Part shown: piece after piece, positions 44,056 through 55,450 of the stretch
Numbering within the stretch: position 1 is the stretch's first letter
Layout: every line of letters begins with the position of its first letter
NCBI RefSeq assembly: GCF_014490555.1
Contig: NZ_CP061032.1
Coordinates: 2,232,001 to 2,296,000 of the forward strand
Direction: 5' to 3'
Length of the DNA: 64,000 bases
DNA from: Corynebacterium lujinxingii
GTDB taxonomy: Bacteria; Actinomycetota; Actinomycetes; Mycobacteriales; Mycobacteriaceae
Translations under genes and position numbers: made by a program
Notes under the pieces: model-generated
Told to the model about the DNA's origin: nothing
Seen by the model: the letters and a program-made list of their open reading frames with translations, nothing else
Databases searched by the model: none

Positions 44056-44069
44056 GGCCGCCGGCGGCC
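44056..44069 (-). terminator. G+C-rich palindrome after leuS
   Basis: Perfect 14-bp palindrome GGCCGCCGGCGGCC, 14 bp beyond the leuS stop. No T run follows, so it is at best a factor-assisted terminator. Confidence 0.3.
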
Positions 44070-44082
44070 CCGGCGCGGCGGT

Positions 44083-46917
<2,835 letters not shown>

Positions 46918-46984
46918 GGTTAGACAGTGTAGTTAAGGCGCATTGCTTCTCGACGACCCTCCACTGGCATGCCATTTCCCCAGG

Positions 46985-47097
46985 GATATCTTTTTCGGGC
47001 TATTTTGCGCCGGAAAAAGATATAGAAAAGATATAGCAACAGTTTTTCGGCATTTGCGCAGGTAGCAATTCTTTTGGATATCTTTGCGATATCTTTT
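46985..47097. repeat. Five copies of GATATCTTT/AAAGATAT upstream of leuS
   Basis: GATATCTTTT at 46985-46994, AAAAGATATA at 47015-47024 and 47026-47035, GATATCTTT at 47077-47085, GATATCTTTT at 47088-47097. The first two form an 11-bp inverted repeat; the last two are direct repeats 11 bp apart. The ~320-bp gap 46918-47239 has no convincing gene and is much more A/T-rich than its flanks. Confidence 0.6.
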
Positions 47098-47239
47098 AGG
47101 CCTTGATCCAACGCGTGCCGCGCCCCCGTGGTGGGCCTGTCGGGTCGATTGTTGCGCGGCCAAGGGAGCGCAGGTGGTACACCCGTAATTGTCCGCAATG
47201 CGGAGTCGCTGCAGTCAAGACACGGCTACAGTCGCGGGC

Positions 47240-47659
47240 ATGAAGCTCTTCACCATCGGCTACAGCAAGAAGACTGCGGAGGAGTTCTTCGACATGCTCC
47301 GCAACAACGGAATCAAGCAAGTCGTCGATATCCGGCGCCACAACGCGAATCAGCTCGCGGGTTTTACTAAGCAGTCCGACTTGCCGTGGTTCCTCGACAC
47401 CATCGCGGGCATCGGCTACACGCACGAACTCGCCCTCGCGCCCAGCGAGGACCTCATGCACGCGTATCGCAAAGAGGGGCTGCCGTTCGACGAGTTTGCG
47501 AAGAAGCTCCGCGCCGAGTTCGACGAGCGCGAGATGCCGAAACTCGCCGACGCCTCCGTGCTTCTCTGCTCAGAGCCCGACCCCGATGTCTGCCACCGTT
47601 CCGTGGCGGCGGATTACCTCGCCGAGCACAGCAGCGACGTCAAGGTCACCCACCTTTAA
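47240..47659 (+). CDS. DUF488 family protein
   Basis: 139 aa from ATG 47240. N-terminal MKLFTIGYSKKTAEEFFDMLRNNGIKQVVDIRRHNANQLAGF is the DUF488 signature; conserved LLCSEPDPDVCHRSVAADYLAE near the end. Cytoplasmic, single domain, function unknown. Ends 4 bp inside the convergent flavodoxin gene. Confidence 0.85.
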   Translation: MKLFTIGYSKKTAEEFFDMLRNNGIKQVVDIRRHNANQLAGFTKQSDLPWFLDTIAGIGYTHELALAPSEDLMHAYRKEGLPFDEFAKKLRAEFDEREMPKLADASVLLCSEPDPDVCHRSVAADYLAEHSSDVKVTHL

Positions 47660-48159
47660 GCAGTTGCTTGACGACGAACCCACGCCACCACCGGATCCAG
47701 CAACCCGAAGTCCACCCGGTCAGTGTCTTTACCGTGGATGTTCACAGTGTCCTGCTCGCTGGGGGAAAGATTGCCCTTGGCTTTTAGCGCCGTGACCAGC
47801 CCTCGCATGAGCATCTTGTGCTTGACATTCATCTCTGAGTAATTCAGGCGGCCGGGGAGGTAGAAGCGCTCGACGGAGTCGGCACGGCCACCCAAGAGAG
47901 AGCGGGCGGGGTCGGTCTCGGATGCGTTCGTCGACATGCACGTGGTCACCAGCGCCACCGGCACGTCGGCTGGCAGCGACTTCACAAACTTCGCGCCGGC
48001 GTGCGACGGGCCGTGGATGGGGGAGAGGACCACCACCGGGCCGTCGGATTGAGGCGGGGATGAGGGGATCGGTTGCGCGGTGTCGTCGAGAAGCGATGCA
48101 AGCTCCTCGGCGTACTCGCGGGTCGAGCCATAAACGGTGGAGTAATAGATCCGAACCAT
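47656..48159 (-). CDS. Flavodoxin-domain protein
   Basis: 167 aa from ATG 48159: MVRIYYSTVYGSTREYAEELASLLDD is an FMN phosphate-binding loop of the T/S-x-y-GST type; VVVLSPIHGPSHAGAKFVKSLP and VALVTTCMSTN follow the flavodoxin fold. Similar in size to protoporphyrinogen-oxidase-like (HemG) and other long-chain flavodoxin-fold proteins; substrate unknown. Confidence 0.75.
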   Translation of the reverse strand: MVRIYYSTVYGSTREYAEELASLLDDTAQPIPSSPPQSDGPVVVLSPIHGPSHAGAKFVKSLPADVPVALVTTCMSTNASETDPARSLLGGRADSVERFYLPGRLNYSEMNVKHKMLMRGLVTALKAKGNLSPSEQDTVNIHGKDTDRVDFGLLDPVVAWVRRQATA

Positions 48160-48176
48160 GACTCTTATTGTGTCAT

Positions 48177-48640
48177 CTAACCGGCGAACATTTGCCAGAA
48201 AGATACTCCCATAATGATCACACCGAGGCCGAACACGATGATGGTCTCGGGTTTGTTGGCAAAGCGGTGGAAGTCCTTCGCGTTGCGGAACAGCAGCATC
48301 GGCACGATGTACACCAGGAAGGTGATGAACACGCCGCCGACCACCGAGATCAGATCCAGGATGGACGGGTTGGCAATCGCAGCCGCGACCGTGGTCACGA
48401 ACACGAACACGTAGATGCCCCAGCGCATGGCCTTCGGGCTGGTGCGCTCGGCGAAGTCCGGCGCGACCGCACGAACGAGGTAGGTCGTGCCTTCCTCTGC
48501 ACCCATGACGTGGCCGAAGTAGGACGACGCAATCGCGCACAGGGCGACGATGGGGGAGAGCACCGCCAGGAGGCCGCCCGCGAGCAGAACATCCCGGTGC
48601 TGTCCTACCTGGCGAATGAAACCCACGCCCTCCCTAGTAG
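48177..48640 (-). pseudogene. Decayed copy of a SdaC/HAAAP-type amino-acid permease
   Basis: Only the C-terminal ~130 residues remain (LSPIVALCAIASSYFGHVMGAEEG ... GVSFWQMFAG), closely matching the end of the intact permease at 48710-50071. At about 48570-48629 the next expected segment is inverted: the plus strand reads EAAREQNIPVLSYLANETHA, the counterpart of AAREQNVPVLSYLANET in the intact gene. The N-terminal two-thirds are missing. Confidence 0.8.
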
Positions 48641-48709
48641 CCGTGTGTTCCAAACCACAGAGGAGTCTAAACCATTCGCCCGACGCGCGAGTGCTTATCG
48701 ACGAACCGC

Positions 48710-50071
48710 CTACCCCGCCACCATGTCCCACACCGTCACGCCCACGATCACTAAGCCGAGCACGAACACGAACAGGGTGTCCGGGCGGCGGGCGTAGTGC
48801 TTGAACGCTGTCGCCTTGTTAAACAGCAGCACCGGCATGATGTAGACGAGGAACGCGACGAAGATACCGCCGACAACGGAGATCATGTCCAGAATCGACG
48901 GATTCGCCACCGCCACCAGCACCGCGGTGACGAAGACGAAGATGTTGACGGTCCAGCGCAGGGCGGTCGTCGATACGCGAGATGCGAAGCCCGGCGCGAC
49001 AACGCGCACGAGGTAACCGGTGCCTTCTTCCGTGCCGAGCAGGTGGCCGAAGTAAGAGGTCACGATCGCACCGATGGCGATAATCGGGCTCATCCAAGCC
49101 ATAAACGGCGTGTTCGTCTCGTTGGCCAGATACGACAGCACCGGCACGTTCTGCTCACGGGCGGCGTCCATGCCCTCGGCGCCGAGGGACAGCGCGCACG
49201 ACCAGACGAAGAACATGGTGAACGACACCAGCATGACCGCCGTGACCAGTTCCACCTTGGACACTTCGCGCTCGACGGCACCGACGTCGTCGCCAAGCTT
49301 CTTCTGCACGTCGAGCGCGAACTGGCTCAGCGCCGCCATGTGGCTAAAGGAGAACACCAGCACCGGCAGGATCAAAAGAAGCCCCTGCCACACCGGGTAC
49401 TGCGACTCGTAGGCGCGGAAGCTGTCGAGATCCCACGACGGGATGAGGTAGAGAGACACCGCCGCGAGCGCGATGATCAGCGGGTAGACCAGCACGTTTG
49501 CTAGCCACAGGGTGATTTTCTTGCTCAGGGCGTAGGCGCCGGTCATGATGCCGACGGAGATCGTCGCTAAGAGCCAGCGACTCATGTGCTCCCCGCCGAA
49601 CTGGTTGACGATGAAACTGTCCAGCGTGTTCGTGATCGAAATGCCGTAAATCAGCACCGTGGGGTAAATGCCCAGCCAGTACAACACCGCGGAGACGAAC
49701 CCGCGCTTGCGGCCCGTCAGCGCTGTGATCACCTGCAGCACGTCCAGGCCCTTCACCGGCGACGCCGACACCATGCGCGCGTACGTGCGGTGCGAGAAGA
49801 ACACCATCGGACCGATGAGCAGCGTCGCGATCACCAGCGGCCAAAACCCGAAACTGCCCGCGTTGATCGGCAGGAACAAAATGCCCGCGCCGACGCCGGT
49901 GCCGAACAGGGTGATCACCCACCGCATGAACCCGCCGTCCGGCGCGTCGCCCTCGCGCTGTTCCTTGATCTGGTCGATATCCGCGTCCGTGAGATTATCG
50001 GCGTCGAATTCCGCGCGACCGAGCTTCAGATGCTCGTCGCTGTACTGCTCAGGCAGCTCCGCGTTTGTCAT
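48710..50071 (-). CDS. Amino-acid permease, SdaC/HAAAP family (serine/threonine type)
   Basis: 453 aa with about 11 helices. Acidic N-terminus (~45 residues), then GFMRWVITLFGTGVGAGILFLPINAG, the family start. SFSHMAALSQFALDVQKKLGDDVG and PVLSYLANETNTPFMAWMSPIIAIGAIVTSYFGHLLGTEEG are characteristic of proton-coupled serine/threonine importers. The partial copy downstream shows this gene was once duplicated. Confidence 0.85.
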   Translation of the reverse strand: MTNAELPEQYSDEHLKLGRAEFDADNLTDADIDQIKEQREGDAPDGGFMRWVITLFGTGVGAGILFLPINAGSFGFWPLVIATLLIGPMVFFSHRTYARMVSASPVKGLDVLQVITALTGRKRGFVSAVLYWLGIYPTVLIYGISITNTLDSFIVNQFGGEHMSRWLLATISVGIMTGAYALSKKITLWLANVLVYPLIIALAAVSLYLIPSWDLDSFRAYESQYPVWQGLLLILPVLVFSFSHMAALSQFALDVQKKLGDDVGAVEREVSKVELVTAVMLVSFTMFFVWSCALSLGAEGMDAAREQNVPVLSYLANETNTPFMAWMSPIIAIGAIVTSYFGHLLGTEEGTGYLVRVVAPGFASRVSTTALRWTVNIFVFVTAVLVAVANPSILDMISVVGGIFVAFLVYIMPVLLFNKATAFKHYARRPDTLFVFVLGLVIVGVTVWDMVAG

Positions 50072-50108
50072 AACGCTTTACGCTACAGGGTTTTGGCAGC
50101 GCATCCCG

Positions 50109-51278
50109 TTAATTGCGACGGCCGGCACGGTCGGCGAATTCGTCGAGAAGTTCAAGCACATCGAGCGAGCGCCATCCACGCTGCCGCCGATCCAGCTGCG
50201 CCGAGGCAACAATCCCGTCGGCTTCAAGCCGTTCGAGAGCATTACGTGCGGTCTCTGCCGAAACGCCGAACTCGGCGGAAACAGCTGCAGTAGTGAGCAC
50301 CGGGCGCTGGATAAGCAGGTCCAACACCCTCCACGCAAGCGCACCCGCACGGGCTGTGAGCAGGGTCTCCCACTCTCCACGAATCTGCGTGAGCTCCGAG
50401 GCAAGCCAGGCTCCGCGCCGAGCCGCTTCGATCGACGCACGCGCAAACAACTGCACAATGCCATCTACGTCACCATCGCGGTACCCATCCAACGCCGCGA
50501 AGTACCGCTCGGAATCTGTGAGCAGGCCGGCGGAAATTGGCAGTGCTGTGGTCGTCGCTAAGCCACGGCTTCGAAGTATGACATGAACCAGCGCTCGACC
50601 CGTCCGACCGTTGCCGTCGGCGAAGGGATGGATCGTCTCGAATTGCGCATGGGCGATGGCCGCCTGCGCCAGTGCGGGCACATCTTCACGCTGTATGAAT
50701 TTGCCCAGGTCCTCCATCAACGCCTCAAGGTGGCGGTGGTGCGGGGGCACGAACAAGGCACCGGAGGATGAAAAATCGCTGCCGCCAATCCAGACCTGCT
50801 GGTCGCGCAGCCTCCCCGCAATCTCGGGCGCGGATTGCTCGAGGAGAATCCGATGCATCTCGACGATTCCCTGCACGTCTGCTTTCGCACTCTCGACCGC
50901 AGCAGCCATCTGTCGCGTGTTGGCCACAATCAGGTTCGCATTCGCGCTACCGCGGCCAGTCACTTCCGCTTCTAGCAATTTTCTTGCCGACGACGTGAGC
51001 TGCTCAATCCGGCTCGAAGCAACAGACTCACTTCGCAACAACAACGGTGTAAACGGAACAACCCGGTGCGCCTCAGCAGTGTCGAAGCGAACCGCCTCAA
51101 TAGTTGCCGTGTCCAGAATCGTTTGGGTCTCCGGAGACAGCTCCACCTCCGACGCGGCAATCCTCGGCACCAGCGCAGCCTCGTATTGACGAGGCGCATT
51201 CCGCATCGCCCGCCGCGAGTAACCATCCGGCGATGGCGTCCACGGAAGCGTTTCACCGCTGATTTTGGGCCAAGTCAT
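50109..51278 (-). CDS. Fic-family AMP-transferase with C-terminal winged helix
   Basis: 389 aa from ATG 51278. N-terminal inhibitory-type helix motif SSRIEQ (consensus S/T-x-x-x-E) before the Fic core; complete active site HPFADGNGRTGR; C-terminal HTH (VLTTAAVSAEFGVSAETARNALERLEADGIV). Architecture of class II, self-inhibited Fic proteins that AMPylate proteins. Upstream neighbour of a second, degenerate Fic gene. Confidence 0.88.
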   Translation of the reverse strand: MTWPKISGETLPWTPSPDGYSRRAMRNAPRQYEAALVPRIAASEVELSPETQTILDTATIEAVRFDTAEAHRVVPFTPLLLRSESVASSRIEQLTSSARKLLEAEVTGRGSANANLIVANTRQMAAAVESAKADVQGIVEMHRILLEQSAPEIAGRLRDQQVWIGGSDFSSSGALFVPPHHRHLEALMEDLGKFIQREDVPALAQAAIAHAQFETIHPFADGNGRTGRALVHVILRSRGLATTTALPISAGLLTDSERYFAALDGYRDGDVDGIVQLFARASIEAARRGAWLASELTQIRGEWETLLTARAGALAWRVLDLLIQRPVLTTAAVSAEFGVSAETARNALERLEADGIVASAQLDRRQRGWRSLDVLELLDEFADRAGRRN

Positions 51279-51367
51279 GGCTTTCGACCCTACCACCAAA
51301 CTTATGACCTTATCTTTGGTGGTTTTAGCGGAACACCAAGGTTGGTCGGGGACCCTATGACGCGGCG

Positions 51368-52012
51368 CTAGCGCTTATCGACGTACGCTTGCCGCACCAA
51401 CAACTCACGCACCGGCTCCTTCTCACCGAAGACGTAGAACCGGGCAAGCAGGTCGTTGAAGTGCTCGGCGACTGACGGGTCCTTCTCATCGAAGGGGACC
51501 GTAAGGAGCAGGCTCGACCCCTCGCCGAGAAGGTAACTGTTTGCAGCGAAGATCGCGGTGCGCTTGTCGCCGTCTTCGAACGGCTGCGCGCGGGCGATCT
51601 CGAGAAAGAGATCAACGGCCGCGTCTTTGCTGGTGTCGCTGTTGAGCGCCTCGGTGACCAGCATGTCCAACGCCTGCTCCGACACCGCCGACGGCTCGTG
51701 GCGACCGTAGCGGGTGCGCACGCCGATGCCCTGGTCGTCGGTACGCAAACTGCCCGGGTTGAGCGCGGCGCTTCGCGTCAGTGTGGCGTTGATACGTCGC
51801 AGGTAAGCAGCGCTTATGGGAGTTGCGGTGTTGCTAAGGATGAACTCGCCGGCTGCCTTAAGATCCTCGAGCAGGGCGAGGTCTCCGCGGCCGCGTACGC
51901 CGGTGGTGTCACCGGTTTCGAGGAACCGGGCCGTGGCGGGTCTGCTGGTGGAGAGGTTGTCGAAGACGACACCCGCGGTGAAGATGACCTCGAGGAGTTG
52001 GCCGACGTTCAT
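51368..52012 (-). CDS. Fic-family protein with altered active site
   Basis: 214 aa from ATG 52012 (ribosome site GGGAGG). Fic fold with the motif QPFEDGDKRTAIFAAN: the catalytic His of HPF is Gln and the Asn of GNK/GR is Asp, so classical transfer activity may be lost or changed. The surrounding helices (NSYLLGEGSSLLLTVPFDEKDPSVAEHF) look intact. Lies next to the distal end of the CRISPR array. Confidence 0.78.
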   Translation of the reverse strand: MNVGQLLEVIFTAGVVFDNLSTSRPATARFLETGDTTGVRGRGDLALLEDLKAAGEFILSNTATPISAAYLRRINATLTRSAALNPGSLRTDDQGIGVRTRYGRHEPSAVSEQALDMLVTEALNSDTSKDAAVDLFLEIARAQPFEDGDKRTAIFAANSYLLGEGSSLLLTVPFDEKDPSVAEHFNDLLARFYVFGEKEPVRELLVRQAYVDKR

Positions 52013-52116
52013 GGGGCCTCCCGGTTCCGGCGGTTGGGGTTGATGGGATCGAGTGTAGGGGACTGGCTGCCTCGGCCCCCACCGCCGGCCGCCCGCCGCC
52101 CGCCGGAGCGGAGCAG

Positions 52117-52190
52117 TAGCTGGAAGTAACGGTCTCGGAAAACTGCGACCTGGGGTTTTGCGAGGCGTGGTGCGCTACTTTCAGCTATTG
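52117..52190 (+). repeat. Intergenic element with inverted ends, copy B
   Basis: Begins TAGCTGGAAG, centre GCGACCTGGGGTTTT, ends CAGCTATTGG. Gapless counterpart of 28712-28784 in opposite orientation; the identical blocks are the first 10 bases, a 12-base centre and the last 9-10 bases. The rest of 52013-52261 shows no gene. Confidence 0.6.
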
Positions 52191-52261
52191 GTTGTGCACT
52201 TTTAGAACGGCAGGGCTCGTGCGGTCTCGGGCGGGAGTGCGCGACCGGCAACGGCGTGCTG

Positions 52262-55219
52262 TTCTCATCCCCGCGGGTGCGGGGCAGACCGTTAGCGAAC
52301 GTGCGCTAAAAGGCGTTCAAAGGGCTCATCCCCGCAGGTGCGGGGCAGACAAATGCGGACGATCCGACCACCCCATCGCACGAGGCTCATCCCCGCAGGT
52401 GCGGGGCAGACATGCCCTTCCATGCCTGGTCCATCTCCTTCTTGGGCTCATCCCCGCAGGTGCGGGGCAGACGGAGGTCGCCGGCGTGCGACTGGATGGC
52501 GTGGAGGGCTCATCCCCGCAGGTGCGGGGCAGACAGGCGGCGCAGTTCATCGCGTCCCAGGCAAGACGGGCTCATCCCCGCAGGTGCGGGGCAGACGCTT
52601 CGAGCTTGGCGATTACGCCGGTGAAGTAGGGCTCATCCCCGCAGGTGCGGGGCAGACGCATGTCGTCGTATTTGAGCCATTGGGCGCGGGGGCTCATCCC
52701 CGCAGGTGCGGGGCAGACCTGCACGGTGTTCACCCCGACGGGGATGGGCACGGCTCATCCCCGCAGGTGCGGGGCAGACCGCCTCTGTGACGGCACCTAC
52801 CAAGACCCGTTGGGCTCATCCCCGCAGGTGCGGGGCAGACACGGAGATTCCGTTCGAGAATCTGGCTGGCCAGGGCTCATCCCCGCAGGTGCGGGGCAGA
52901 CCTCGTCCTCCACGGTGCTTAGTTCGGTGAGTAGGGCTCATCCCCGCAGGTGCGGGGCAGACCTGGCGTTGCAACGTGAGGTGTATGCCGCGGCGGGCTC
53001 ATCCCCGCAGGTGCGGGGCAGACGGCCTCGGCGGAGGTCTCCTCCTTGGCCGCTAGGGCTCATCCCCGCAGGTGCGGGGCAGACGACCAAGGCCAAATCT
53101 ACAAGGTGGCGCGGGACGGCTCATCCCCGCAGGTGCGGGGCAGACGTGCCAGTGTTCAACGGCATCAATGCCAAACTGGGCTCATCCCCGCAGGTGCGGG
53201 GCAGACGGCCTCGGCGGAGGTCTCCTCCTTGGCCGCTAGGGCTCATCCCCGCAGGTGCGGGGCAGACCAGCCTGCGCCATGCACCGGCCGAATCCTGCAG
53301 GGCTCATCCCCGCAGGTGCGGGGCAGACTTGATCGGGAGCGGGTGCATATCGGCGGGCAGGGGCTCATCCCCGCAGGTGCGGGGCAGACTTGGCGAGTTC
53401 GTCGGCGTAGTTTGCCCATTTGGGCTCATCCCCGCAGGTGCGGGGCAGACGTCCCCCGGCTTGGACTGGTAGTTCTTGACCAGGGCTCATCCCCGCAGGT
53501 GCGGGGCAGACCAGCCTGCGCCATGCACCGGCCGAATCCTGCAGGGCTCATCCCCGCAGGTGCGGGGCAGACTTGATCGGGAGCGGGTGCATATCGGCGG
53601 GCAGGGGCTCATCCCCGCAGGTGCGGGGCAGACTTGGCGAGTTCGTCGGCGTAGTTTGCCCATTTGGGCTCATCCCCGCAGGTGCGGGGCAGACACCGTC
53701 GCAGCACTCATCAAGGCGTACCCGCCGGGCTCATCCCCGCAGGTGCGGGGCAGACCCGGGCTGTAACGTCATCGACACCGCCCCGTTGGGCTCATCCCCG
53801 CAGGTGCGGGGCAGACCCGCGTCATACAGCCACGGCAGCGGCTTCTCCGGGCTCATCCCCGCAGGTGCGGGGCAGACCGCTAATCGGCGCTCTCGGCGGC
53901 CCGCTAGCCGGGCTCATCCCCGCAGGTGCGGGGCAGACGGAGTGGGAGTTAGGAGTGCCGGAACCGTAATGGGCTCATCCCCGCAGGTGCGGGGCAGACG
54001 TCACCCGCATCCACCACGAGATGACGCACTACGGCTCATCCCCGCAGGTGCGGGGCAGACTGACCTGCACCTTCCTTTGTCCGGCTTGGCCGGGGCTCAT
54101 CCCCGCAGGTGCGGGGCAGACGTGATGTTGCCCTCGTTCACCCACGGCGAGCGGGGCTCATCCCCGCAGGTGCGGGGCAGACCCTGGTTCTTGACCTTCC
54201 GCGGCAAGTCCTCGGGGCTCATCCCCGCAGGTGCGGGGCAGACACCCACAACGGGAATTGAACCCGTCTCTCCACCGGCTCATCCCCGCAGGTGCGGGGC
54301 AGACCCAGACGCAACGATGACATTCCCGCGAAGAACCGGCTCATCCCCGCAGGTGCGGGGCAGACGAAGGAAGCATCATGGCGACACTTGTGAACCGGGG
54401 CTCATCCCCGCAGGTGCGGGGCAGACGTGAGTTCTACGTCTCCCAGGCCGGGGGTGATGGGCTCATCCCCGCAGGTGCGGGGCAGACGGCGACATGTTGG
54501 ACTTCCGCATCCACTACGACGGCTCATCCCCGCAGGTGCGGGGCAGACTAAGGGCCGGGGTAGCTGTCAATGTTGGCGAGGGGCTCATCCCCGCAGGTGC
54601 GGGGCAGACTTCTCGGTCTATGCCGTGATTGCGGTGCAGCGGGGCTCATCCCCGCAGGTGCGGGGCAGACTTCAACCGCAAACAGGTGGGAATCAACACC
54701 GGGGGCTCATCCCCGCAGGTGCGGGGCAGACGTCCGTGAGGTGTTGCCGGATAGTGTGGAGCGGGGCTCATCCCCGCAGGTGCGGGGCAGACCCCAGCGT
54801 TCGGGTTCGCCACGGTAGCCGCCGGGGCTCATCCCCGCAGGTGCGGGGCAGACTCTGTTGGGGGTTTTCGTATATCGCCCGGCCCGGGCTCATCCCCGCA
54901 GGTGCGGGGCAGACTCTACTTCGTGCATGAGGTCGGTCCACAGCATGGGCTCATCCCCGCAGGTGCGGGGCAGACTTGTTTGTTGCAAATCTTTGTGTTG
55001 ACCTGCTGGGCTCATCCCCGCAGGTGCGGGGCAGACGACTTCATGTACTCCATCGCCACATCCTCGGTGGGCTCATCCCCGCAGGTGCGGGGCAGACCTT
55101 CAACCCCTTAGCCCGGTACTCCGCAACCAGGGCTCATCCCCGCAGGTGCGGGGCAGACGCCCGCCACCGAGCTGTTCGACCGGATCAACGCGGCTCATCC
55201 CCGCAGGTGCGGGGCAGAC
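52262..55219 (-). CRISPR. Type I-E CRISPR array, 49 repeats and 48 spacers
   Basis: 28-bp repeat (plus strand begins GGCTCATCCCCGC, ends GCGGGGCAGAC) with 33-bp spacers, period 61 (twice 62). Read on the minus strand the repeat ends GGGGATGAGCC, the I-E crRNA handle side, so transcription runs from 55.2 towards 52.2 kb. The distal repeat (52262-52289) is degenerate, as expected at the old end. Spacer 13 equals 16, and spacers 17-19 equal 21-23. The base following each repeat (minus strand) is C in about 41 of 49 cases. Confidence 0.97.
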
Positions 55220-55284
55220 CCTTGCCGACCAGCGACGTAGCACTGATCACAAGGGGTAAGGAGCCAACTTTGTCGAGCCACTAA
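55220..55284 (-). promoter_or_regulatory. CRISPR leader, array-proximal part
   Basis: 65 bp directly upstream (minus strand) of the first repeat and free of repeats. New spacers would be inserted at its edge (55219/55220). It is continuous upstream with the degenerate-repeat RNA candidate at 55285-55364, so both may lie on one precursor. Confidence 0.65.
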
Positions 55285-55364
55285 CAGGTTACCCCGCTGA
55301 TGCGGGGAATGTTCTTGCCGCTCTTTAAATACGGCTCATCCCTAATCAACAGGGCGGTGCAGAT
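55285..55364 (-). ncRNA. Candidate Cas-regulating crRNA-like RNA (CreR-type)
   Basis: On the minus strand: degenerate repeat psi-R1 (55364 to 55333), which keeps the repeat's 5' flavour (ATCTGCACCGC) and the exact handle GGGATGAGCC with a short stem CCCT/AGGG; a 20-nt pseudo-spacer (55331 to 55312); then degenerate repeat psi-R2 (about 55312 to 55285) with perfect stem CCCCGC/GCGGGG. The pseudo-spacer starts TATTTAAAGAGCGGC; a site upstream of cas3 reads TATTTAAAGCGGGGC after AAC. A -10-like TAAAAT lies at 55403-55398. Function is inferred. Confidence 0.65.
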
Positions 55365-55402
55365 CTTAGTGCATCCCCTCATCGGCTGCTTTTCAGCATT
55401 TT

Positions 55403-55437
55403 AACTATTTAAAGCGGGGCATTTGGGACACACAACA
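55403..55437 (+). promoter_or_regulatory. Predicted Cascade target site upstream of cas3
   Basis: AAC at 55403-55405 followed by a protospacer-like TATTTAAAGCGGGGCA. Identity with the pseudo-spacer is 9/9 in the seed and 14/20 overall, the partial match that permits binding without a full-length heteroduplex. A bound Cascade footprint would reach the cas3 promoter. Confidence 0.6.
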
Positions 55438-55450
55438 CTCAAACTTCTGC

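Noticed and set aside
47100..47200. Possible remnant of a transposase or zinc-binding peptide upstream of the DUF488 gene
   Set aside because: No start, no terminal repeats and no family motif; treated as non-coding.
48168..48797. Plus-strand 209-codon frame containing AREQNIPVLSYLANET
   Set aside because: Only ~20 residues resemble the permease; this is the inverted piece of the pseudogene, and the rest is antisense noise.
54244..54276. tRNA gene fragment
   Set aside because: Only the T-arm and acceptor end are present, exactly bounded by CRISPR repeats, so it is a spacer and not a tRNA gene.
52192..55284. Several plus-strand reading frames through the CRISPR array with recurring GSSPQVRGR, LIPAGAGQT and AHPRRCGAD peptides
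   Set aside because: These are translations of the CRISPR repeat in three frames; the 61-bp period gives repetitive open frames with no start signals.
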